Of a DNA stretch of 64,000 bases, positions 27,867 through 39,800 are shown in pieces (position 1 is the first letter of the stretch; each line of letters starts with the position of its first letter). The DNA lies in the NCBI GenBank assembly GCA_037013495.1, contig CM072801.1, positions 12,696,501 through 12,760,500 of the forward strand, read 5' to 3'. The notes under the pieces were generated by a model, which had not been told where the DNA came from, did not search any database, and saw only the letters and a program-made list of their open reading frames with translations. Both the position numbers and the translations under genes were made by a program. The stretch comes from Hippophae tibetana (Eukaryota > Streptophyta > Magnoliopsida > Rosales > Elaeagnaceae).

Positions 27867-30800
27867 TTACAAATATACATTCTTTTTGGTATTACATTCT
27901 TCATTTTGAAGACTACCATCACTAACAAAATTCAGATGATCACCATCTCTAATCACATCTATGTTATCAATCTCAGCTCCATCTTTGTTTATCAATCTAA
28001 TTGGCACAATACCAAATTTCTTTGCACCAAATTCAAGCAGCTCCTGAAAACTGCTGGGAAGTATCACAAGCTTTCCTTTGTCATCACCCTTTTCAGGACA
28101 ACTAATAGTGATTCTTAGAGAGTCCCTTTTTTCACTCTTCTCATTTCTTGTTACATCAAAAGAGAACAAATTTTCTTTCTCCCCAGTGTGAGCAGCTGAC
28201 ATTATGCCAAACAGTGAGTTATGAAAGTTATTAGTGCTTCGCCTCTGTCGTGGTCTCTGCCACAATCCATGATCCGAACCTAAAAATGAAGCATCTTGAG
28301 GTGAAGGACGAATATTTGGTTCACTTGTAAATCTCCCAAGATTTTTAACCTTATATTCCTTCTGAGGAATTGCAATTATTGACTGAGTGTTGGTATTTTT
28401 TGAACTAGATTGGAAGAGCTCTTTGATCTCTTCATGCCCTTGTTGATCAGCTAATGCTTTTGGAGTCCAACCATGAACATCTGGTTGGTCAACATTAGCT
28501 CCTGCATCTATAAGAAATTTGACCATTTCAATGTTGTCTTCGGAAACTGCAATGTGAAGAGCTGTAGTTCCATTCTTTTTGGGGAATGTGATATCTCCTC
28601 CATAATAAACAATGTCTTTAAGTAATTTCAAGTTGTTTTGCTCAATTGCTGTACATGAAAATTGTCCCACATCGCCAGAGTTTAAATTTGCTCCATTCTC
28701 TGCTAACAACTTCATAATTGGCTCATGACCACCTTTTATTGCCTCCCATAAGGGTACATTCCCATCTGAGTCTGAACGTTAACAATAATTTCGAGCACAT
28801 ATGTTTAAAAGGTCAAACAAATTATCTTAACAAGTAATTTAATATATTATGAATATTTTTTTGATATATCTATTCTTAGTCAATGTTACAAGGACTTTTC
28901 AATTTATTTATTTTTTGTAAAATATTGTGTCTAAGCGAACCTGAGTGTAGGTAACACTCTAATTTCATGAATAATATTGAGTAGCTTCTTCATTAGGATA
29001 ACTTAGGGAAAGGAGTAGAATTCAAGTAGGAAAAAAAACAATATTTTGTATCCTAACTTTTATGTGGTTACTACAAGATAGAAAAGTGATTCTATAGAAG
29101 TTACAAGAACCCATTTCAAGAATGATATACAAAATATAATAAATTGAACTTTGGAAAGAATTGAAGGAAGCAGAAACACAAACATTCGTTGAAAGAATTA
29201 TAGATTTAGTAAAAGTACCTTTACAATTAGGATTTGCTCCATAGTCTAGAAGCAGAAGCACACAACTTGCACTTCCTTTAAATGCTGCTATGTGCTGTAC
29301 ACAACATAAAATCATTAAAACTAATTGGAAAATATTGTCAAGGTGTTATGAAGAGTTAAGTAACCAAAACAAAATAATCAAAATAACAACTTCTCGGGCC
29401 CACTGGGTTCAAAACCCAGACTTTACATTCTTACAACTTTTCCAATAGAAACATGTCACAGGAATACATATGCCCGGATAAGAATTAAACAAAATTAATT
29501 ACAAAATTTAAGGTTTATACGTGGAGTTCTATTTTTAACCTCAATGGAAAAACATAGGTTAATTTCAACGTGAATATATTTTTTTTAATGTTATACGAAA
29601 ACAAATGTATTCTATGATTTTAGTTAGGCACAAACCAGAGCTGTCCTTCCACTGTTGTCTGATTCATTTGGATCAAGACCCTTTTTCAACAACTGATTTA
29701 AAAGCAAGTCATCTCCTCTATGTGCTGCAAAACATAAACTAAGAGGTATGTCCATTCTTCCACGAGCTAACATGTTCTCTATCTCCAACAAAATCCCCTC
29801 CATTATTGGGTCCTTTACGTCCTTCAAATGCTGTCCACCGAAAATAAAAGGTCAATATAAGTTTGTTTAGTTATGTTTTTGAGATCTTGTAGAAGCGCTT
29901 TTGACAATCAAAAATGCTTGTGAACCAAACATGAAAAAAAATATGCTTTAAACATTTTCAGAACTCAAAAATCTCATTTTGTGCTTCAAGCAAAAAATCA
30001 TGCATTTCTACCTAAAAATGCTTTCTTCTAAAATCACTTTTAACATAAAGCTCGTCACATGAGATACACGATGAACAAATAAAAAAAACATAATGTATAT
30101 CTCAGAGACAAACCTGGAGGAGATTATTCATAATTATGGTACCATCTCCAACATTAGCTTGAACAATGTTCAAGAACACGGTTCGGTTTAACCTTAATAG
30201 CTGAGTTAACCGTTTGGTTCGAACTGTAAATAACTGTGGCCTATAACAGAGTACCCCAATCTCACCAATTAGATTACCAGTTTTTGCTTCTCCTACAACT
30301 TGTTCAGTTCCATTTTTGAGAACTATAAGATCCTGAGAAGTAATTCAAACATTACTTTACCAAACAAGATAATGGATGAGAAATTGGAAATATAAAGAAT
30401 AATACCATATAAACATCTTGAAGGAATAATATAAAATAATTACCACAGAACCAGTGACAAGCACGTAGAAGTCAGTTGGCGCCTCATTTTGTAGAATAAC
30501 ATCCTCTCTGGGAGGAAAATACTCTGGTTTCATTTCAGACACCTTTCAATATTTACAAAAACAAAAGTTAAACCCTAACTACGGCGAAGGATTTAGGATA
30601 TTAATTCAGGAGGAGATTATAAAAACAATTATTTATTTCTCATTTTTTATAAACGTCAATTTAATAATTATAATTGCAACAATAAAGAATTAACATTATA
30701 ATTATAATTATGTATTTTATTTTTTATTTAATAACTCTTTGTAGTATAAAATTGTTTAAATTATTGAATTTGTAGTAAATTTTTAAATAATAAAAACCTA

Positions 30801-33800
30801 AAAATTAAAAATCATGGGATCACAATTATATAATTTATTAATAATTTTATAGATATTATACTTAAAATTTTGTATAATGATACCCAAATAAATCTGCCAT
30901 TAAATCAAATTATTTGTGAAAAAAAGAAATATTTTTAAAATTATTAAGTCAGCTATAAGAAAAATTAATTACCAGCTGAAAAAGCAAGTCATTAGAGACA
31001 CCACGGAATAAGTAAACCTTATCAACAAGAGAGTAGAAAAGATAGTGTGATATGCTTGATCTAATTGCTTTAGGAAGTGAATCAAGAGTCTCTTGTTGTT
31101 GAAGTCCCTCGGAATCTGTTCTGTATTTTAGACATAAATGTGCAAGCATTTGCTCTTGTAGCCTCGGAGATAATCGGTTCCTCTGAGCAAAACTAGAGGC
31201 TGCTTGTATAGTATCTCTCTGTAATATTGAGAAGAAAAACAATATGGTAAGCAAATTAATAATAATAGATACCTAGCACATAATCATAGGCCCTAAATCA
31301 AGCATTTTTAGAACTTGGAATGAAATTGTGTATAATATGTATATAAGTAACATCGAGTCTTATATAAGTTATGTACATCTTGTACTTGACAAAAACCCAA
31401 GCTTAAATTTTGCAAACTTACAGTTTGGATACCTGTACATAGCAAAAACACGTGATTTTGAGCCAATTCATGCTCAAACTAAAAACAAAATTGTGCAAAC
31501 GATATCCTAAAATTGCGGGTATAGTATAGAACAAATCATAGCAAAAAAAAAAAAACCTTGATTTTGGGACTCAAATCATCAAAATGAATGTAGAGAAAAG
31601 TTTGACTTACAAATTTTCTAGTCCTACTAGTGCCATGAACAACCAAGTTGGTCATGTTTCCAATCAAATAAGCAGTGAGTCCAAGATTGAAAAGCATGTA
31701 AAAGATATCAAATATCATCTCCCTTGTATTCACAGGATGTAGATCTCCATATCCTACTGTTGTAAGAGTAGTGATAGACCAATACATTGAAGTCACATAA
31801 CGATAAGTAAGACTTGTCTCCTTGAAGCTTTCCGTGTTTATACCAATCCAAGTCCTCTTAGGATCATGATAACGAGCAGCAATAAGATAATAGAAGCATC
31901 CAGCACAATGAACCGCGAAAATTGTCACCTACAAATACCATCCAAAGTTCAATAATTATATTCCTTCAAACTATAATATATTTATATTAGAGTTTATTGG
32001 AAAAAGAACTTCTTGCAAAAAAATTCAAAAGTAAAAACAAATAAACCTGTCAGACGGTTTTTCAGAGCCAGGGTTTGTTTCTAGTTTTTAACAACTTCTG
32101 AGACTTAAAAGCTAATTTGAATTAAATGTAAGAATTGGATTTATTGATGATGAATAAACGAATGTTTACAACCTATTTATACAAAAGAAAAGCAAAATTG
32201 TAATAATTAAAAATAAACACAATTATGGAGAGGCATGTTCTTGGACAGCCTATCCTTCCCCACCAACAGCTTGGTGGCTGCTTCCAGCTGGTGTGTTGGT
32301 TGTCACCAGCTGGATATCATGTTCTTTAACATTCCCCCTCAAGTTAGAATATATGTTAATTATTCCTAACTTGTTAAGTAAGCTTGAGAACTGTGGAAAA
32401 CTCAGGGATTTGGTAAATATATCTGCTGGTTGCTCTAATGTAGAGATATGATAAGTTTTGATCATTCCAGCTTGAATCTTTTCTCTTACTAGATGGCAAT
32501 CGATCTCTATGTGTTTAGTTCGCTCATGAAACACTGGATTTGATGCAATGTGAAGAGCTGCTTGATTGTCACAATATAACTTGGTTGGTTGGGAGTGTTT
32601 GATACCCAAATCATCCAGAATATATCGTAACCAGGTTACTTCGCAACATGCTGCTGCCATAGAGCGATATTCTGCTTCTGCACTTGATCGTGAGACTGTA
32701 TTTTGTTTCTTAGTCTTCCAAGAAATTAACGAGTTTCCAAGAAACATACAATATCCTGTGGTTGATCGTCTTGTATCTGTGCATTTTGCCCAATCTGCAT
32801 CACAAAAAGCATTTAGTTGTAATGAACTAGTTGCTGAGAAAAAGAGACCTTGCCCTGGTGTGTTCTTGACATATCGTAGCACTCGTTGAGCTGCTTCCAA
32901 ATGTGGTTGTCGTGGTTTATCCATATATTGACTGAGAATGTGCACGGCATACACTAAGTCAGGCCTTGTGATGGTCAAGTATATTAATCTCCCAACAAGT
33001 CTTCGATAGGATGTGGGATTACTGATGAATTCCCCTTCAACCTTGCTGAGGGATAAATTTTGTTCCATAGGTGAATTTGCAGATTTGGCACCAAGATAAC
33101 CCATATCCTCCAATATTTCAAGTGCGTACTTGCGTTGTGACAGAACAATTCCCTTCCTGGAACGTGAAACTTCTATGCCCAAAAAATACTTTAATTCACC
33201 GAGATCTTTAAGCTTAAATTGGCTCATGAGATGATTCTTAGTTTCTTCAATGTCTTGTATATTGTTTCCTGTTATGATTATATCATCTACATAGACAAGG
33301 AGAGCAGAGAAGGAATTACCACGGGTTCGGACGAACAGTGAGTGATCATACTTGGATTGGTTAAAACCAGCTAGCTTAAGTGTTGTTGATAGTTTGATGA
33401 ACCACTGTCGTGAGGCTTGTTTGAGTCCATACAAAGATTTATGTAGCTTACATACTCGTGTTTCCCCCTTTCGTCCGAATCCAGGTGGAAGGGACATGTA
33501 AACATCTTCACGAAGATCACCATAGAGAAAAGCATTGTTGACATCGAGTTGTCGAAGATGCCAATTTTGAATAGCAGCAACGGCAAGGAGAAGCCGAACA
33601 GTGACAAGTTTGGCTACTGGTGCAAAAGTTTCTTGGTAGTCAAAACCTTCAATCTGACTGTATCCTTTGGCCACTAACCGAGCCTTGTATCGTTCCACAG
33701 AACCATCAGGATTATACTTGATTTTGTAGACCCATTTACAACCAACTGGTTTCTTGTTTGGAGGAAGCTGTTGAAGCGTCCAAGTGCCATTAGTTTCAAG

Positions 33801-36800
33801 AGCATCCAGTTCTTGTTTCATGGCAAGCTGCCAATTTGGATCATTGAAAGCTTCAGCAAAAGTGGTTGGTTCCCTGAGAATGGAAATAGAAGTAGCAAAA
33901 GCACGATGTGCAGGTGATAATTGGTCATAGGTAAGTACATGAGATAAAGAATGAGAAGTACCTTTGTCTTTGGACGATGCTGAGTGAGACGAAGGGAAGG
34001 ACCGAGAAGGTAGGGAAGCTTCTACATGATATTTTTGAAGGTAGCTAGGAACATTGGTGGATCGACGAAGCCTATGTGTGACTGGTGTTGGAGGAATTAT
34101 GTGTGGTGGAGAAGTTGACGATGATGTTTCTGGAGATGAATTTTGAAGATGAAGAGTGTCTGAGTTGATTGTTGGAAGGACAGATGGTGTATGATCAAGT
34201 GATATATTTGGATTGGTTGATTGACGAATGTTAGGTAGGTCATCATAAATAGTATCTTCTGATGGAGGAAATAGAGTTGGAGTGTTGACAGCGGAAGTGA
34301 AATAAGGAAATACATGTTCATGAAAGATAACATCACGAGACACTAAAGTCTTGTTTGTTTCCAGATTGTAGACACGATAACCTTTGATCCCAGATGGATA
34401 CCCAATGAATATGCATTTATGTGACCTAGCATCAAACTTGGTAAGTCGATCATGATGTGTAGAGACAAAGCAAAGGGAACCAAAAACACGAAGGTGTTCA
34501 TACCTAGGAGTTTTGTGAAAAAGGACTTCAAATGGTGTTTTACCCTTGAGAACAGGTGTTGGAGTACGATTTATGAGGTATGTGGCTGTAAGAATGGCAT
34601 CTCCCCAGAATTGTTTAGGAAGATTGGCTTGGAAGAGTAATGAACGAGCAACATTGAGAAGATGACGGTGTTTACGTTCAGCAACACCATTTTGTTGAGG
34701 GGTAGAGACACAACTAGTTTGATGAAGGATTCCTTTGGTAGAAAACAACTGGGTCATAGAGAATTCTGGTCCATTGTCACTACGAATGATTTTAACTCTG
34801 GATGAAAATTGTGTTTCAACAAGATTGATGAAGGTGGTAAGAAATGTACGTGTATCAGATTTAGTATGTAAGAGATAGACCCATGTGCATCTTGAGTAGT
34901 CATCAACAATAGTGAGAAAATAACGTGCTCCATTAAGTGCTGGAATGTGATAACCACCCCAAATATCAACATGAATCATTTCAAAAGGTGCTTTTGTATT
35001 GATGGAACTTAAAGGAAATGGATTACGTGTTTGCTTAGCTAATGGACAAATAGAACAATCACTAATGGAACAAAAAGGTGTGTTGATGGAAAGAGAAATT
35101 ACACGCAAACTGTTATTAGATAAATGACCAAGTCGTTGATGCCATAGATGAGAGTTGGTGGAAGCAGTGTTTGAAACAGAGAAACATCCAGCCTTTTCAG
35201 AAATAGTCAAGTAGTAGAGTCCTGCTTTCTCAGTTCCCATCCCAATCGTCTTCCCTGAGCATTTGTCCTGAACAAAGCACATACTATTAGTGAAGGTGAC
35301 ATGGAAAAATGAGGTTTGAGTTAGTTTGGCTACTGAAACTAAGTTTAATTTGAAGGAGGGAACACACAAGACATTATGGAGTATAAAATTATTTGAGAAA
35401 TGCACAGTGCCAATATGTGTGACACGGGCAAGAGAATGATCAGGTAAATGCACATGCCGATTAGTGACTGGAATGCTGGAGCTCATAAGGTTTTGGGAAC
35501 AGACCATGTGATCAGTTGCCCCTGTATCAAAAATCCAACGAGTTTCTGAATGGAAAACAGTTGCACATAATGTGTTACCTGAAGAAGTAGTCACTTGATT
35601 TGCCATGCTACCTGATTTGGATTGATTGAGAAGTGTAAGGAGCTCTTGATATTGGGCAGATGTAAGATTGTGGGATGGTGTCTTTGTGTCGGAGCAGCTT
35701 TCCTGAAAGTCAGTATGATGAGCTTTGGAAGGGAAGCCATAACTTGTGTTTCTCTTGTCTTGAATTACTCCTTTCTTCCGACACATGTTGATGTCATGTC
35801 CATTTAAACCACAGAAATTACATTTGAGACGTTTTCGGCAGTTTTCAAAAATGTGTCCATTGAGACCACAAAAATCACATTTGAGGTGACTTCGGCAATT
35901 CTCAGAATTATGACCTATATTGTTGCATCTATTGCACTTGAGATGTGGGTTCCTTGGTGGGTAATTTTTCTGAGGATATTGTGGACGACTATCTCTGGCA
36001 ACGAGTGCAGCAGCTTCTGGCATCCTTCCTATGCTTTGAGTGGAGACAGCTCTTTGCTTTTCATCTTGAACAATAAGTGAATATACCTTATTTACTGTAG
36101 GTAATGGTTCCATGAGCAAGATTTGTCCGCGTGCTGATGTGTAAACCGTATTAAGGCCCATGAGAAACTTTATGGTTCGCTGCTTTTGTTGATATTCTTG
36201 TAATTCTCTTCCAGCATTTCCTCCACAGTGTGGAAGAGGACATAGTGCATCACGACTATCCCATAAACTTTTCAATTTGGTATAGTATTCGCCAATGCTC
36301 ACACCTTCTTGCATGCAATCATGTATCTTTTGTTCAATGTGGAATAGGTGCACGCTGTTGGTGTGCGAAAAGCGTTCCTTTAATTCTTCCCATAACTCAT
36401 ATGCAGTATCACTATACATGACACTTTCTGCAATTTTGGGTGATATGGTGTTGAGGATCCATCCTTTGACAAGAATATTGCAGCGAGTCCATTGTTTGAT
36501 TTCTGCTTCAAGGTTTGTTGATGGCCTTTTGATTGTGCCGTCAATGAATCTTTCTTTGTTTTTGGTTATTAGAGCCATGAGCATTGCATGACTCCAAATG
36601 TGATAGTTTTCTTGGTTTAACGATTGAGCTACAAGGACCATGCCTGGTTGGTCTGAGTGGTGTAAATATAAAGAATGACTAGGATCATCATACCATTTTG
36701 GTAAAGTAGGGTTGGTATTGGTAGTCATAGACATTTTTGGTTGAATAAATTTGAAAGAACGGGATGGGTTTAAGTGTGTTTTAGACAATAATGACTATTT

Positions 36801-39800
36801 ATGAAATAAATAATGTACTGAAATATGCTCTATCTTATAGAAAATGAGTCAAGGATTACAGAACCGGAAATTTCAGCCGCAGAACCGGTCGGAAAAGGGG
36901 TGAACCGGCGTCTGGAGTGGCTGGAACGGCGGCTGCAACGGTGAAGCACTGAACCGGATGAAGACCGAACCGGACCGGACCAGACCGAGAAAACGACGCG
37001 TCGTTTATTTCAGCGCGGAGCGAACGACGTGTCGTTTGTTTCAGCGGGCGAGCGACGACGTGTCGTTGGAGTCGTCTTCTTCAGCAGCTGGCGCGTGTTG
37101 GAGCGTGCGTCTCCGGCGAGGCGCGTTGAACTCCGGCGAGATTAAAAATGGCGCGTGTGAGCGCGTGGAGAGGTATTTTGGCTTGATTTTAATTACAGAT
37201 TGCTCGGATTTTTCTGAATAATATTCTGGGATGAAATTGAAATTATTTTGTGAATCGAAATTGGTTTTGGAAAAAAAACAGATTGAGGAAAAATTGGAAA
37301 AATTTCTATGAGCTGATTTTTTCTGGGAATTGTTTCCTAAGCTCTGATACCATGTAAGAATTGGATTTATTGATGATGAATAAACGAATGTTTACAACCT
37401 ATTTATACAAAAGAAAAGCAAAATTGTAATAATTAAAAATAAACACAATTATGGAGAGGCATGTTCTTGGACAGCCTATCCTTCCCCACCAACAGCTTGG
37501 TGGCTGCTTCCAGCTGGTGTGTTGGTTGTCACCAGCTGGATATCATGTTCTTTAACATTAAACACAAAAATTTGAGAAAAATGTTCATTGTTTACCTGAC
37601 TCAAGCACAGTTTTTTTTTTTTTTGCTTCTTACTAAAAGCAAGTTTTCTGAAACTACTTTTAATAAAAATCACTTTAAACCAAAGTACAAACAAATATAA
37701 CCTCATTTTGCTAATATTACTTACAAAAATAAGCTTTGCACAGCGGACCGTGAAGTAGTTATAATTTCTGTCTTTCTCCAATCTGTTCAAGAAAGGACAT
37801 AGGTTAAAAGTTAGTATCTTACGTTATATATATATGGTTCAGTAAAGATCGAAGGGTTATATAATTGTTTTAAAAATAAAATGAATATATACCTGGAAAA
37901 TAGAGCACTAACTCTTCGGAGACGCCAAAGGCGAAGCATATTGAATAAGCCATGAGACTGAAGAGGTTTAGGTGACATTTTAACAGCAAGTTCAGACGGA
38001 ATTGTGGAAATGACATCTAAAACCAACCCAGCTTTAGCATATTTCCAAGCAATCATTTTGGGTTCATCCACAACTAAGTAAGTGGTTTTATCCACATAAG
38101 CTAAAAAAAAGGTGAGAATAATATCTACAGCAAAGAACCCATTTACTACATTGTCAGCTATAGAGAGGGGTCCTTGTGGTTTTATTAAGAACCCAAATTC
38201 AAATGGTGACACCCAAGCTGTATAAATGACCAAGACAACCAGAAAAGTTTCCCATATCCTGTAAAAGTCAATTTAATATCTGAGTTAGTTTTAGAAACAA
38301 CAACAGTAATACTAACTAACTCTATAGTCCATATCTTTCTTTTTGTTTTCTTAAATAACATTTATATACATAGACGAGGTTCGAAATTAAGCCTCCCAGT
38401 GAACATATATCATTGCATAGACAATTAATCTTATCTTTCTTTTTGACACATAAGGTTATATAAGATTTTTCAATTATTAATTCAATAGTGTTATGACATA
38501 AACTAATCTTTATGTTTCCGCTTTTGAAATCATGTAAAAGCATTTATGAAGAAAACGGAAAAAGAAATACCACAAGTGCTTTCATAAAAGCAGATTTTGT
38601 GCTTCGTGACAGAAGCACAATTCATGTTCTTATTTCTAAAAATCACTTCTAATAAAAACTACTTTTCATATAAGCAAAACAAAAACCAACCAAAAACATG
38701 GTAATCAGATTCAATGAGAGGAAATAAGAATTAGAAAATCAGATTGTTTTACCATCTATGCACGTGTCAACTAAGTATAGAAATCTAAAAATAGAGGCTG
38801 CAAAGGAAGGAAAAGGAAAGGAAAAAAGAACCGTAGAAAGTACATGGAACTGAATTGAAAGAGATCATTCTTAAAAAGACCTCAAGTTAGGGGAAAAGGT
38901 ATTCTCTCATTTGCAACAACCCAAACAAATACAACCAAATTAATAAGAATAATAATTCCAATCTGTTTTTATCATATTTTGAACATCATGCAATAAAAAA
39001 AGAAGGTTAAATTGCATCACTCGTCTCCAAACTACAACTAAATTTAGGTAATAAACTTTTAAAACAAACGATTTGATTTTCAAATTTTTAAAACTTCACG
39101 TATAAGTTCCTAATTTTTTAAATCATAACATTTATTTTTAAAACTTCACACATAAAACCTAAAATTTTGATTTACTTATATGTATCTTAGTAATTAAGTT
39201 AAGACCTATAAGTAAAATTTTAAAAATTTGATAACTAAATTGTAGGATTTAAAAGTTTAGAGATATATATATAAAGTTATAAAAATTTGAGTATCAAATC
39301 GTAAGTTTTAAAAATTTAAATACTTATACGTAAATTTAGTTAAAATTTAAAATACTTTTCTTACTAGAATAAGAATGACAAAAATGTTCTCTTTATAAAA
39401 AAAAAACATAAAAAATTTACAGAAATAAATAAATCACAAGAGAGAATAAGAAAAGGCATTCATTCATTGTTGTCCCTTTCAAAAGGCAGGGAAATAAATG
39501 TTTAAAATGTCTATAGCAAGTTAGTTGGTTACAAAGCCAAACATAGAAGGCTACAAAGATCCAATGCAGTTGTTTTTCAAAACAAAAACCTAGAAGAAAT
39601 ATAACATTTAGTAAATAATAAATCGAACCCAGATAGCCAAATGCGAATAAAATTGAAATGGGTTACTTATATTAAATCAATAAAACAAATTAGGGAACCC
39701 CAAAAATTAAAAGAGATACCTGTAGCGATGATCGTAAGGAGAAATAATGAACCATCTGAGTTTGACGAAGCGACTATTAGATCTTGCTCCAAGAGAAGGT

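Larger units (their letters stand above)
32127..37557 (-). mobile_element. Complete, young Ty1/copia LTR retrotransposon in AKT1 intron 3
   Basis: The element is 5,431 bp long and lies in the same orientation as the channel gene. Its two 205-bp LTRs are identical base for base as far as I can compare them. They are bounded by a 5-bp target duplication TTAAA (32122-32126 and 37558-37562). Primer binding site, polypurine tract and a single unbroken gag-pol frame are all present, so it may be autonomous. Domain order PR-INT-RT-RH identifies Ty1/copia. Short LTRs and the gag/integrase patterns suggest the Ale/Retrofit lineage, with moderate confidence. Removing it leaves an ordinary intron of about 360 bp. 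Confidence 0.97.

Noticed and set aside
28721..28771. Start of the last channel exon at the ATG at 28715
   Set aside because: The conserved NVPLWEA stretch lies upstream in frame and the acceptor at 28772-28773 joins exactly in phase with the previous exon, so the exon begins at 28771.
29395..29420. Possible tRNA T-loop (GGGTTCAAAACCCAGA)
   Set aside because: No acceptor stem, anticodon loop or D-loop could be placed around it; it lies in an intron of the channel gene.
36958..37221. Plus-strand open frame of 87 codons in the copia leader
   Set aside because: It is antisense to the element in its GC-rich untranslated leader. Open length is explained by base composition, and no domain is seen.
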